Shown one piece after another: positions 14,573-23,306 of a stretch of DNA of 37,859 bases; positions within the stretch are counted from its first letter, which is position 1; each line of letters opens with the position of its first letter. The notes beneath the pieces were generated by a model. It was not told the DNA's origin and did no database searches. It was given only the letters and a program-made list of their open reading frames with translations. A program made the position numbers and the translations under genes. The stretch is from Chloroflexota bacterium (GTDB lineage Bacteria; Chloroflexota; Dormibacteria; CF-121): the NCBI GenBank assembly GCA_005881175.1, contig VBEN01000113.1:1-37859 (forward strand), read 5' to 3'.

Positions 14573-15829
14573 ATGATCGGCGAACACGCCGAAGGCCGGG
14601 TGATTCAGGCGCTTGATACCGGCGCGTGCATCCGCCTTGCCCAGGATCTAATCCGCGTCCCCTCGGTAACCGGTGACGAGCGCGTCGCCCAGGACCTGGT
14701 CGCTCTTGCGCTCGAGGAGGGCGGCCTCGAGGTGGATCAGTTCGAGGCCGATGTCTCCCTGCTGAAAGGGCATCCTCGCTTTCCCGGGATGGAAGTCGAG
14801 CGCACGGAGGCGGTCCTGGTCGCCGGCCTGCTCGGGGAAAAGGGTGAGCGGTCCCTTATTCTCAATGGCCACGTCGACGTTGTTCCCCCGGGCGACCGCC
14901 AGGCCTGGCACGCCTCACCCTGGTCGGCCCATATCCATGCCGGCCGACTCTATGGTCGTGGCGCTTGTGACATGAAGGCCGGCCTTGCGATTGCCATCAG
15001 CGCCGGAGCGGCCCTGAAGAAGAGCGGGCTTCCACTTCGCGGACGCCTGGTGGTGCAGAGCGTGGTGGGCGAAGAGGACGGCGGCATCGGCAGCTTCGCG
15101 ATGGCGCAGCGCGGCTACCGTGCCGACGCGGCCTTCGTGCTGGAGCCGACCCGGTTGCGGGTCATCCCCGCGCAAGCCGGCGCGCTGTCGTTTCGGCTGC
15201 GGATCAGGGGACGCTCCGCGCATGCCTCGGTGCGCTATGAGGGCATCAGCGCCATCGAGAAATTTGCGCTGGTCGAGGCGCGGCTCCGGCAGCTCGAGCG
15301 CTCCCTCAACCAGAACGTGCATCCGCTGTTCAGCCACTACCCGATTGCCTACGCCCTGAGCATTGGTCGGGTTCGCGCCGGCAGCTGGTCATCGACCGTG
15401 CCTGACGAGCTCGAGTGTGAGGGCCGCGTGGGTGTACCGGTCGGCATGACCTCGTCCGAGGTCCGAGGCTTATTCGCGGCCGCGCTCGCCGACGCCGCCC
15501 AGCGGGACTCATGGCTGGCCGATCATCCGCCGCGGGTCGAGTGGTATGGCGGTCAGTTCGATGCCGTCGAAGTCGATCCCGAGCAACCGGCGTTCCGGGC
15601 ACTCCGTGCGGCGCATACCGATGAATTCGGCGTCGCTCCGGAACTGGAGGGAGCGCCATACGGCTCGGACATGCGACTACTCGTGCACGAGGCGGAAACG
15701 CCGGCTATCCTCTACGGCCCCGGCGACATCCGGCAGGCGCATTCGACCGATGAGTGGATCGCGGTGGACGACATCATCCAGGCGGCCCGTGTCGTCACCG
15801 CGGCCGCAGCCCGATACCTGGCAGCCTGA
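14573..15829 (+). CDS. M20-family metallopeptidase (ArgE/DapE/ACY1 type)
   Basis: A 418-residue two-zinc hydrolase of N-acyl amino acids or small peptides. The metal ligands are visible: His100 and Asp102 in NGHVDVVPPG, Asp133 in GACDMKAG, the catalytic pair Glu167-Glu168 in VVGEEDGG, Glu191 in VLEPTRL, and a late His390 in AHSTDE. The lid domain (GRSAHASVRYEGISAIEKF) is intact. ATG 14573 has a GCAGGG site six bases upstream and begins 12 bases after the fusion protease, so the two are likely co-transcribed. The exact substrate (acetylornithine, succinyl-diaminopimelate or other) cannot be fixed. The last 35 bases overlap the convergent acyl-CoA dehydrogenase gene. Confidence 0.9.
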   Translation: MIGEHAEGRVIQALDTGACIRLAQDLIRVPSVTGDERVAQDLVALALEEGGLEVDQFEADVSLLKGHPRFPGMEVERTEAVLVAGLLGEKGERSLILNGHVDVVPPGDRQAWHASPWSAHIHAGRLYGRGACDMKAGLAIAISAGAALKKSGLPLRGRLVVQSVVGEEDGGIGSFAMAQRGYRADAAFVLEPTRLRVIPAQAGALSFRLRIRGRSAHASVRYEGISAIEKFALVEARLRQLERSLNQNVHPLFSHYPIAYALSIGRVRAGSWSSTVPDELECEGRVGVPVGMTSSEVRGLFAAALADAAQRDSWLADHPPRVEWYGGQFDAVEVDPEQPAFRALRAAHTDEFGVAPELEGAPYGSDMRLLVHEAETPAILYGPGDIRQAHSTDEWIAVDDIIQAARVVTAAAARYLAA

Positions 15830-17330
15830 CTGACGTTCCCGACGCCTGAAGGAGACCGCTCATCCAGGCTTCAGTTAGCGCGAACGCCACCTGCCGAGCG
15901 GCGCGTTCAGCCGAGTCGGTGTCGGCCCTGACCGCGCGGTGGGCCGCATCCAGCGCGGGACGCCGCTCCGGAGCGTCCAGCCGCTCGAGCTCCGCGGCGA
16001 GGCAGTCCAGCGTATCGGCCCGTCGCAGGACGCGCAGCCCGTCGAGCGCCAGGACGTTGGTCGTCCCTTCCCAGATGGGGAGCACCTGAGCGTCGCGCAG
16101 CAACCTGGGTAGGCCGGTGTCTTCCATGTAGCCCTGGCCGCCGAAGCACTCCAGCGCTTCCGACACGACGGCCACGGCCTGCTTCGCCGTGTACAGCTTG
16201 GTCAGCGCGATCCCCAGCCGGAACAGCGCCGCCTCGCCGCTGGTCGCCTCTTTGGTCTCGATCCGTCCCAACAGCTGCGCCATCCGCATCGTGAGGTAGA
16301 GGGCGCCATCGGCCTGTCCCGCGATCGTCTCCAGGACCTCCTGGTGCAGCGGGTGCTGATTGAGCTTCCGATCGAACGCCTCGCGCTGGGCCGCATACGC
16401 CGATGCCAGCATGCAGGCGCGTCGCATGGTGGCGGCGGCGGTGACGGCGTTGTGCAGGCGCGTGATGTTCAACATGGCGGTCATCTGGGCAAAGCCGCGC
16501 TCGGCCTCGCCCACCAGCTCGGCATACGCGCCGTCGAGCGTGACTTCGCCGGTGGCCATGGCTCGGGTGCCCAGTTTGTCCTTCAAGCGGTCGATCCGGT
16601 AGCTGTTCCGGCGACCGTCGGGGCGGTCACGCGGCACCAGGAACAGCGCGAGGCCTCGCGTGCCGGCGGGAGCGTGCTCCGGACGCGCCAGCGCGAGGGC
16701 CACCTCGCAGCCGATGTTCGAACAGAAGAACTTCTGGCCGAACAGGCGCCAGTGGTCGCCCTCGCGTTTGGCAACGACGGCGTTGCGCCCGACATCGGAC
16801 CCGCCCTGCCGCTCGGTCATCCACTGTCCGGAGGTCCATGCCATGGCAGGATCGCGGGAGATGAGATGGCGCAACACCTCGTTCGCTGCTCCCCCAGCGA
16901 CGTCGGCGAGCACCCGGGCGGCGCCGTCGGTCATGGCCACGGGACATAGATAGGTTGCGGTCGACGGTGCAAAGAGGTAACAGAGAGCCGCCTGCACCAG
17001 CCGCGCCTCCGCGCCGGCGCGAGCCAGCGTCTGCGTTTCGAAGGGGACGGCGACCAAACCGGTCTGCGCAGCAACCGCCGCCAGCTCGCGCCACGCCGGT
17101 GGATAGATCACCTCGTCGATGCGGTCGCCCCAGCCGTCAAAGGCCCGCAGGGCCGCCGGCTGTCGCTCGCAGGCATCGCCCCAGGCCGGGAGCTCATCGA
17201 CCGCCGCGCGACCCATTTCGATAAGCGCCGGCTCCGCCCAAGCGAGCGTCTGTGGCCGCAACCACGACTCGAGCACCGCGCGCAGCGTAGGATCGGCGCG
17301 CCAGCTGTTCTCGGGAAGAAGGCTGGGCAT
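15795..17330 (-). CDS. Acyl-CoA dehydrogenase family protein, AidB-like
   Basis: A 511-residue flavoprotein. Family blocks include AMAWTSGQWMTERQGGSD (the flavin-contact WMTE region), FFCSNIGCEVALALARPE, RIDRLKDKLGTRAMATGEV, EAFDRKLNQHPLHQEVL and ECFGGQGYMEDTGLPRLLRD. The N-terminal extension beginning PSLLPENSWRADP and the overall length match the AidB/DUF-type subfamily that, in E. coli, is induced in the adaptive response to alkylation; its substrate is unresolved. ATG 17330 is preferred; ATG 17351 is in frame. It is divergent from the CoxL-like gene and its 3' end runs 35 bases into the peptidase gene. Confidence 0.88.
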   Translation of the reverse strand: MPSLLPENSWRADPTLRAVLESWLRPQTLAWAEPALIEMGRAAVDELPAWGDACERQPAALRAFDGWGDRIDEVIYPPAWRELAAVAAQTGLVAVPFETQTLARAGAEARLVQAALCYLFAPSTATYLCPVAMTDGAARVLADVAGGAANEVLRHLISRDPAMAWTSGQWMTERQGGSDVGRNAVVAKREGDHWRLFGQKFFCSNIGCEVALALARPEHAPAGTRGLALFLVPRDRPDGRRNSYRIDRLKDKLGTRAMATGEVTLDGAYAELVGEAERGFAQMTAMLNITRLHNAVTAAATMRRACMLASAYAAQREAFDRKLNQHPLHQEVLETIAGQADGALYLTMRMAQLLGRIETKEATSGEAALFRLGIALTKLYTAKQAVAVVSEALECFGGQGYMEDTGLPRLLRDAQVLPIWEGTTNVLALDGLRVLRRADTLDCLAAELERLDAPERRPALDAAHRAVRADTDSAERAARQVAFALTEAWMSGLLQASGTSVRLPGIGLRPR

Positions 17331-17363
17331 CGATCCGTCAACCCTGCCCATTCACGGCGAGGA

Positions 17364-17369
17364 TACACT
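17364..17369 (+). promoter_or_regulatory. Candidate -10 box (TACACT) of the CoxL-like gene, leaderless spacing
   Basis: TACACT is followed by seven bases and then the GTG start at 17377. There is no Shine-Dalgarno. The spacing matches the amidase, gabT and ABCB cases. Confidence 0.4.
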
Positions 17370-17376
17370 CGTCGAA

Positions 17377-17682
17377 GTGACGCCCCCCGTCTTCGGTGCC
17401 TCCGTTCGTCGCGTCGAGGACCCGCGTCTGATTCGCGGCGCGGGACGCTATGTCGATGACGTCCAACCGGCAGGTTGCCTGCACGCCGTCTTCCTGCGAA
17501 GTCACCTGGCTCACGCGACCATTGCCGGCCTCAATCTCGATGCTGCGAGGAATGCGCCGGGCGTAGTGGCCGTCTGGTCGGCCGCTGACTTTGAAGACCT
17601 GGAGCCATTGGAGATCGAGGCACCCGTTCATGATCGGCCGCTGCCAGAGCGGCGCGTCCTCGCCGTCGTGCCCTGGAGCTGA
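17377..17682 (+). pseudogene. N-terminal fragment of a molybdenum hydroxylase large subunit (CoxL-like)
   Basis: From GTG 17377 the frame gives FGASVRRVEDPRLIRGAG then RYVDDVQPAGCLHAVFLRS and HLAHATI, the standard N-terminus of xanthine dehydrogenase/CoxL-type large subunits. It continues to RPLPERRVLAVVPWS and stops with TGA at 17680. The next 20 or so residues expected in the family (the RFVGEPVAVVVAE-type block) are largely missing, and the next frame picks up at ALELIELELDPLPVV, overlapping the break. A small deletion with frame change is the simplest reading, separating this piece from the 625-residue remainder. Confidence 0.75.
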
Positions 17683-17708
17683 TCGAGCTCGAGCTAGACC
17701 CGCTCCCC

Positions 17709-19586
17709 GTGGTGACGGACATGGAGCAAGCGCTGGCCAAGAATGCGGCCCTGCTCTATCCGGACTTCGGCACCAACCTCGCCTTCGGTAAGGAGTCCAA
17801 GCACGGACAGGTGAAGCGGGCATTCGACCGCGCCGAGGTGATCGTCAAGGAGCGACTCGTCAACCAGCGGCTGATCCCGAGTGCCCTCGAGCCGCGCGGT
17901 GTGCTCGCCTGGCTGGACAACGGGCGGCTGACGATCGAGCTCTCATCCCAGTCGGCCTATGGCGTTCGCGAAGCCATCGCCGCCAGCCTCGGAATCGACG
18001 AGGCCGACCTGCGCGTGATCGTCGAGGATGTGGGCGGCGGCTTCGGCAGCAAGGGCGGATGCGTGGGGGAAGAGATCGCCGTGGCGGCCGCCGCCACCCG
18101 GCTTGGCCGCCCGGTCAAGTGGATCGAGGAACGGTCCGAAAATTGTGCCGGGACCTGGCACGGGCGGGGACAGGTGCAGGACGTCGAACTGGCGGCGCAA
18201 CGCGATGGCACCGTGCTTGCGGTGCGGTCCAGGGTGATGGCGGACATGGGCGCCCACCTGGAGCCGTACAGCGCCTTCGTTCCCACGGTGGTGGCGGAAC
18301 TGCAGACGGGCTGCTACCGCATTCCCGCCTCCCAGAACACCCTGCTCGCCGTGTACACGAACGCGACGCCCACTGGCCCCTATCGAGGCGCCGGCCGTCC
18401 CGAAGCCGCCTTCCTGATCGAGCGCATGATGGACCGGCTCGCCGGAGAGCTCGACCTGGACCCTGTGGAGGTGCGGCTCCGCAATTTCGTTCGCCCGTCG
18501 GACTTCCCGTACACAAACGCCGCAGGCAGCACCTACGACAGCGGCAACTACCAGGCGAGCCTGCAGCGGCTGATCGATCTCGCGGACTACCCGGGACTGC
18601 GTCGCGCGCAGGCGACGGCGCGAGAGCAGGGACGCCTGCAGGGCATCGGCATCTCGACCTATGTCGAGGAGGCCGCCGGATTCGCGGAGGATCGGGCCAC
18701 CGCCCGGCTCGAACTCGACGGAACGGTCACGGTGATCACCGGGTCAACCCCCCATGGCCAGGGTCACCAGACCACCTGGGCCCAGCTTGCCGCCGATGCG
18801 TTCGGCGTGGCTTTCGAGCAGGTCCGGGTGCTTTACGGCGATACGGACCAACCGGCCTATGCCGTCGGCACCTTCGGCAGCCGCAGCGCCGCAATTTCGG
18901 GAGCGGCGGTTCACGAGGGGGCCGTCCGCCTCAAGCGAAAGGTACGGGCGCTCGCGGCCGCTGCCTTCGAGGCGGCGACCGCCGATATCGTGGTGACCGA
19001 CGGGCGGCTGCACGTACGCGGCGTTCCGTCCCGTTTCATGGCCCTCAAGGATGTCGCCGAATGGGCCGCCGGCGCGGGCAGAACGGATGAGCTCGCTGTG
19101 AAGGCGAGCTTCGACCCACCGGATACGGTCTTTCCCTTCGGCGCGCACCTGGCCTACGTCGAAGTCGACCGGGAGACTGGCGCGGTCAAGGTCCTCCGTT
19201 ACGTTGCCGTGGACGATTGCGGGCCGGTAATCAACCCGATGATCGTCGATGGTCAGCTCCACGGCGCCATCGCCCAGGGTCTTGCCCAGGCGCTCTATGA
19301 AGGCGTCGTCTACGACCAGGACGGCCAGTTGCTGACCGGCAACCTCACCACCTACCTCCTCCCCACCGCCGCCGACCTGCCCACCTTCGAAACCGACCGC
19401 ACCGAAACGCCGACCCCGCACAATCCGATGGGCGTCAAGGGGATCGGCGAAGGCGGGACGACCGGATCGACGCCCGCCGTCGCGAATGCCGTGCTGGACG
19501 CGCTGCGCCCATTGGGCATCCGCCAGCTCGATATGCCGCTTACACCCCTTCGGATCTGGGAGGCGATTACGAAGGGAGGAAAGTGA
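17709..19586 (+). CDS. Molybdenum hydroxylase large subunit (CoxL/aldehyde oxidase family), main part
   Basis: About 625 residues containing most of the molybdopterin-binding subunit, which oxidises aldehydes, purines or CO at a Mo-MCD centre. Visible blocks: LIPSALEPRGVLAW, EDVGGGFGSKGG, GPYRGAGRPEAAFLIERMMD, PHGQGHQTTWAQ, GTFGSRSAAISGAAV, VDDCGPVINPMIVDGQLHG and the catalytic-Glu loop GVKGIGEGGTTGSTPAVANA. The active-site loop is PYRGAGR, the form II/aldehyde-oxidase type rather than the AYxCSFR loop of form I CO dehydrogenase, so CO oxidation should not be assumed. The coding frame is open before GTG 17709 (ALELIELELDP). No CoxS or CoxM subunit lies in the window. Probably part of a disrupted gene with the fragment at 17377. 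Confidence 0.85.
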   Translation: MVTDMEQALAKNAALLYPDFGTNLAFGKESKHGQVKRAFDRAEVIVKERLVNQRLIPSALEPRGVLAWLDNGRLTIELSSQSAYGVREAIAASLGIDEADLRVIVEDVGGGFGSKGGCVGEEIAVAAAATRLGRPVKWIEERSENCAGTWHGRGQVQDVELAAQRDGTVLAVRSRVMADMGAHLEPYSAFVPTVVAELQTGCYRIPASQNTLLAVYTNATPTGPYRGAGRPEAAFLIERMMDRLAGELDLDPVEVRLRNFVRPSDFPYTNAAGSTYDSGNYQASLQRLIDLADYPGLRRAQATAREQGRLQGIGISTYVEEAAGFAEDRATARLELDGTVTVITGSTPHGQGHQTTWAQLAADAFGVAFEQVRVLYGDTDQPAYAVGTFGSRSAAISGAAVHEGAVRLKRKVRALAAAAFEAATADIVVTDGRLHVRGVPSRFMALKDVAEWAAGAGRTDELAVKASFDPPDTVFPFGAHLAYVEVDRETGAVKVLRYVAVDDCGPVINPMIVDGQLHGAIAQGLAQALYEGVVYDQDGQLLTGNLTTYLLPTAADLPTFETDRTETPTPHNPMGVKGIGEGGTTGSTPAVANAVLDALRPLGIRQLDMPLTPLRIWEAITKGGK

Positions 19587-19587
19587 T

Positions 19588-20004
19588 CTAGATCATTTCG
19601 CCGGTCACGCTGACCGGTTCGATCTTGAGGGTGATGCGCTCTTCGCCCGGCCGGAGCTCGCGGAACGCGCGTCCGGTGTAGCGCCGGGCCAGCCCATCGA
19701 TGAACTCATGGTTGGGATCGGGGATCACATCGGCCAGCCGTCCCCGGATCGAGGCCCACCGAAACGGCTCACTGGCATCGATGAAGGCCAGCGTGATATC
19801 ACCGTCCCGCTGGACGTTCTTCGGCCAGGTGCGCCAGCGGTTGCTGTTCAACCAGAAGTAGCCATCGGCGAACTCAAACCAGGCTGGATTCAGCTGGAGC
19901 GACCCGTCGCCGCGCTTGGTCCCGACCACGGTCAGGATCGGTTGCCCCACGAGCGCCCGAACCGCCGGGTTGAGGGTCGCGACCGCGTCAGCGCCCCCAG
20001 CCAT
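19588..20004 (-). CDS. Split-barrel (PPOX-class) oxidoreductase, copy 2
   Basis: A 138-residue protein of the pyridoxamine-phosphate-oxidase-like split-barrel fold, whose small members often use F420 or FMN. ILTVVGTKRGDGSLQLNPAW, FEFADGYFWLNS, KNVQRDGDITLAFID and FRWASIRGRL are the expected strands. It aligns along its length with the gene just upstream (19988-20392), so the two are tandem paralogues. ATG 20004 overlaps the preceding stop by 17 bases. The frame is open to 20118 without family sequence. The substrate is unknown. Confidence 0.82.
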   Translation of the reverse strand: MAGGADAVATLNPAVRALVGQPILTVVGTKRGDGSLQLNPAWFEFADGYFWLNSNRWRTWPKNVQRDGDITLAFIDASEPFRWASIRGRLADVIPDPNHEFIDGLARRYTGRAFRELRPGEERITLKIEPVSVTGEMI

Positions 20005-20392
20005 CGATGGACCCCTTGATTCGCTCCGGCTGAATCTGGATCTTGATGCGGCCGGTGCGCGGATTCTGGTAGTCGCGGCCGGTGTAGCGATGGGAGAGAT
20101 GATTGATGTGCTCGCCACCGGGATCTTCGGCCCAGTCGACCATGCGGCCCTGGACCTGGGCCCAGCGAAACATGTTCTTCGGGTCGATCAGCAGCAGGGT
20201 GATGCGCGGGTCGCGCTGCAAATGCTTGAACCACCCTCGGTTCGTGCCCCCGTTGATCCAGAATGACCCGTCCTGGAATTCGAACCAGACGGGATTGATC
20301 TGGACGCTGCCGTCCTTGCGGTTTGTCCCGATGATGGCCGGATAGACCTCCTGGGTGAATTCCTGCATCTTCGGACTGAGTTCGACCGCCAT
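19988..20392 (-). CDS. Split-barrel (PPOX-class) oxidoreductase, copy 1
   Basis: A 134-residue paralogue of the next gene, with matching strands IIGTNRKDGSVQINPVWFEF, DGSFWINGGTNRGWFKHLQRD, ITLLLIDPKNMFRWAQVQGR and RYTGRDYQNPRTGRIKIQIQ. ATG 20392 overlaps the ABC-2 permease stop as TGATG, so translation is coupled to the exporter. Cofactor (F420 or FMN) is an inference from the family; no diagnostic residue decides between them. Confidence 0.83.
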   Translation of the reverse strand: MAVELSPKMQEFTQEVYPAIIGTNRKDGSVQINPVWFEFQDGSFWINGGTNRGWFKHLQRDPRITLLLIDPKNMFRWAQVQGRMVDWAEDPGGEHINHLSHRYTGRDYQNPRTGRIKIQIQPERIKGSIDGWGR

Positions 20393-21468
20393 CAGGCAAC
20401 CTCCCATTTGAACAACCGGATGGCCAGCACAAGGGCAATCGCCAACCAGACGGCCAGACCGAGCAGCTCGCCTCGGACCGCCCACAGGCTGGCGCCGTCG
20501 AGGCTGATGCTCCGAAGGGCGTTCGCGAGGAAGGTCAGCGGCAAGACCTTCGTGATGGGCTGCAACCAGCCGGGTTCATTGGACAGCGAGAAGAAGACTC
20601 CGGAGAGGAACATCATTGGAAACGAGATCAAGTTGGCAATCGCCGCGACGGCACCCTCGTCCCTGGCAAACCCCGAGATAGTGAAGCCGACCGCCATGAA
20701 GATGGCGGCGCCAATGAAGCCGACGATGATCAGGTATGCAATGTTGCCGATGAAATGCAGGTGATAGAGCAGCAGGCCGAGCACGATCAGGATCGCCATC
20801 TGCACCACCGCCATCACCAGATAGGTCACGATCCGGGACATGAGAAAGTCCGGAACGCGCATCGGCGTGGCCATCAGCCGTCGCAATATCCCCTGCTGTT
20901 TATAGGCGACGAACGAGAAGGCCACGCTGAACAAGCCCGTTTGCATGATCGACATGGCGATGACGCCGGGCACGAGGAAGTCGATATAGGACAGGTTTCG
21001 GCTGTTGACCGGCTGCGCGTTCAGGGTGAAGCTCGGCTGGATGTGCGCATACTGAAACGACGCCTCGTCGACGAATCGAGTCATGATCGCCAGCGCTGCG
21101 CTTGACTCCTGGGGCTTGCCAGCGTTGTAAAAGGCGGGCAGGGCGACCGGCCCCTGGCCAAGCGATGCCGGCAACACCACCACCACGTCGCGATCGCCTT
21201 TCTCCAGAGCGGCGCGCTCGCTGTCTAAGCTTCCCGTGGTCAACTTCACGGCCTTGATCTGCCGAAGTTGGGTCAGGACGATCTGACTCACCGGGTTGTG
21301 CGCGTTGTCGACGACGCCCATGCTCACGGAAACGTTGCCGTTGCCATTGATCAAGCCGAAGATGACGACGATCATCACCGGAAAGAAGAGATTGAAGAAG
21401 ATCACCTGCCGATTCCGCAGATACATCTTGAAGGCGGTGATCGTCAGCACGGCGAGCGGGTTTCGCAT
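20392..21468 (-). CDS. ABC-2 type exporter permease
   Basis: A 358-residue membrane protein with the ABC-2 layout: one N-terminal helix (VIFFNLFFPVMIVVIFGLIN), a large extracytoplasmic domain of about 150 residues, and five C-terminal helices including the IANLISFPMMFLSGVFFSLS block. ATG 21468 (MRNPLAVLTITAFKMYLRNR) lies one base after the stop of the partner ATPase. The pair resembles drug or lipid exporters such as DrrAB. The substrate is unknown, but coupling to two small redox enzymes suggests a redox-active or modified small molecule. Confidence 0.88.
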   Translation of the reverse strand: MRNPLAVLTITAFKMYLRNRQVIFFNLFFPVMIVVIFGLINGNGNVSVSMGVVDNAHNPVSQIVLTQLRQIKAVKLTTGSLDSERAALEKGDRDVVVVLPASLGQGPVALPAFYNAGKPQESSAALAIMTRFVDEASFQYAHIQPSFTLNAQPVNSRNLSYIDFLVPGVIAMSIMQTGLFSVAFSFVAYKQQGILRRLMATPMRVPDFLMSRIVTYLVMAVVQMAILIVLGLLLYHLHFIGNIAYLIIVGFIGAAIFMAVGFTISGFARDEGAVAAIANLISFPMMFLSGVFFSLSNEPGWLQPITKVLPLTFLANALRSISLDGASLWAVRGELLGLAVWLAIALVLAIRLFKWEVA

Positions 21469-21469
21469 G

Positions 21470-22276
21470 CTATCCCTCACGCAGCTCGTGGCCGGTGAGG
21501 TCGAGGAAGACATCCTCCAGGTTCGCCTCCCGCTCGACCTGGCGGCGGCGAAAACCCTTGGCCAGCAGATTGCCGACCAGGGTCGCCGGCGTGTCCATGG
21601 CGATAATCTTGCCGCGATCCATGACGGCCACCCGATCACACAGGGTTTCCGCTTCGTCCATATAGTGGGTGGTCAGGACGATGGTCCGTCCATCTTGGCG
21701 GATGGCCTGGGCCAGCTCCCAGAGGTTCCGGCGGGCCTGTGGATCCAGTCCGGTGGTGGGCTCGTCCAGAAACAGCACCCGCGGTTCGTTGACCAGCGCC
21801 GTCGCAATCGAGAAGCGTTGCTTCTGGCCGCCCGATAGTGTCTTGACACGACTGCTCGCCTTGTCCTCCAGGCCAACGCGGGTCAGCAGGACACGAGCGT
21901 CGATGGGCCGTTCGTAAAGCGCCGCGAACATCTCGATCAGCTCGACCAGGGTGAGGTAATCGAAGAAGGCCGAGGCCTGCAGCTGGACGCCAATCCGGCT
22001 CTTCACCTTCTGCGGCGCCTTGAAGACGTCGATCCCCGCGACGACGGCGCGACCAGCATCGGCCTGGCGCAGACCCTCGAGAATTTCGACGGTGGTGGTC
22101 TTGCCGGCCCCGTTCGGTCCCAGCAGGCCGAAGATCTCGCGCTCCTTCACCCGGAACGATATGCCATCGACCGCGACAAGATTTCCATATCGCTTTCGCA
22201 ACCCGTCGACGACGATGGCGAAGCCCTGGGTATCGAGTTGCAGATTTGCCTCTTCGGCTTGGGTGATCGCGCTCAT
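21470..22276 (-). CDS. ABC-2 exporter ATPase subunit
   Basis: A 268-residue nucleotide-binding protein: Walker A GPNGAGKTTT, signature LSGGQKQR, Walker B VLFLDEPTTGLD, switch His in VLTTHYMDEAE. The C-terminal REANLEDVFLDLTGHELR is the DrrA-like tail of ABC-2 systems. It starts at ATG 22276 (MSAITQAEEANLQ); the longer frame to 22453 runs through the acetyltransferase gene and has no family sequence. It forms an operon with the permease one base downstream. Confidence 0.92.
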   Translation of the reverse strand: MSAITQAEEANLQLDTQGFAIVVDGLRKRYGNLVAVDGISFRVKEREIFGLLGPNGAGKTTTVEILEGLRQADAGRAVVAGIDVFKAPQKVKSRIGVQLQASAFFDYLTLVELIEMFAALYERPIDARVLLTRVGLEDKASSRVKTLSGGQKQRFSIATALVNEPRVLFLDEPTTGLDPQARRNLWELAQAIRQDGRTIVLTTHYMDEAETLCDRVAVMDRGKIIAMDTPATLVGNLLAKGFRRRQVEREANLEDVFLDLTGHELREG

Positions 22277-22310
22277 GCCTGCAACATTATCGCCGGGCGT
22301 CCTCGATCTT

Positions 22311-23291
22311 TCAGGCCTCCGATCGCAATGTCTTCTCGAAAATGATGACCTGCTCTCCCGGAACGAAGCCAAGTTCGCGGTTGATCGCCAGCATGCCAGC
22401 GTTGTCGGCGCGGTTGTCGGTGTGCACGCGTTTGATTCCACGCTCGGTGGCATGCCGCGTGACCATCATCTTCAAGGTGCGGGCGATGCCCCGCCGTCGG
22501 TGGCTGCGCAGCACCCCGGTGTCGCCCACTTCCGCATCGCCGTCGGGCCGCCGGACCAGGTATGACAGGCCGACGATGTGGTCCCCGTCCAGCGCCACGA
22601 AGTAGCTGTCCAGCAGCACGGATGGGCCCTCGAAGATGCTTTTCAGGAACGTTGCGATCGGCGGATCCTCCCATTCCACGTGTGGCTCGTGCGGCATGTC
22701 CCGCCAGATCGACATCGTGGCTCGGTAGAGGTCTTCGCGCGCCCGCGGCGAGTCGATCGCCGCAAAGGCGGTCGTCTCGATGCCGTCACCACGCAGCTGG
22801 CTTCGCCGCCGATCGAGGTCGCGGAGGTCGACACGCGCCGGCTGCTGGACCGACGTCCGATAGCGTTCGAGCTCGATGAAGCCGCGGGCGCTGAGGAACG
22901 GTTCGGCACCGGCGAGATTGCTTTCCCTGACATCGATCTCCAGCCACTTGACCTGGTTGTCGGCAGCAAAGCGCTCGAGCTCCTGGGCGAGCCGCCCGCC
23001 CAGGCCCTGGCGTCGATAGGGGACGGCGACGCCGACCAGCCCCTGGGCCCGGTCCTTGAGTCGCGAGCCGTCCTCGCCCAGCACGGCTTGCGCGACTCCG
23101 GCAAGCGTTCCGTCAGGCGCCCAGGCGGCGAGCCTCAGCAATGGCTCTTCCGCAGGCCTCAGGCTGTCGTCGAAGACGGTCCCCGCCGCATCGTCCTGCC
23201 AGTACCGGCTCTGGTTGGCAAGATCGACCCACGCCTCAAGCTCCTCACGACGCACGGGGCGAATCGAGAAGGTTGTGCTGATGCTGGCCAT
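22311..23291 (-). CDS. Protein with two GNAT acetyltransferase domains
   Basis: A 326-residue tandem GNAT protein. Domain 1 (about 8-150) has the acetyl-CoA loop VAVPYRRQGLGGRLAQELE, domain 2 (about 165-320) has TGVLRSHRRRGIARTLK and the family's late block TDNRADNAGMLAINRELGF. GNAT enzymes acetylate amines, antibiotics or proteins; tandem forms such as mycothiol synthase exist, but the acceptor here is unknown. ATG 23291 is preceded by little Shine-Dalgarno. It runs into the ABC ATPase gene with a 34-base gap and may share its transcript. Confidence 0.85.
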   Translation of the reverse strand: MASISTTFSIRPVRREELEAWVDLANQSRYWQDDAAGTVFDDSLRPAEEPLLRLAAWAPDGTLAGVAQAVLGEDGSRLKDRAQGLVGVAVPYRRQGLGGRLAQELERFAADNQVKWLEIDVRESNLAGAEPFLSARGFIELERYRTSVQQPARVDLRDLDRRRSQLRGDGIETTAFAAIDSPRAREDLYRATMSIWRDMPHEPHVEWEDPPIATFLKSIFEGPSVLLDSYFVALDGDHIVGLSYLVRRPDGDAEVGDTGVLRSHRRRGIARTLKMMVTRHATERGIKRVHTDNRADNAGMLAINRELGFVPGEQVIIFEKTLRSEA

Positions 23292-23306
23292 CCGGGCTCG
23301 GAAAGT

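Noticed and set aside
17709-19586. Form I carbon monoxide dehydrogenase
   Set aside because: The active-site loop is PYRGAGR, not the AYxCSFR loop required for form I, and CoxS/CoxM are absent here.
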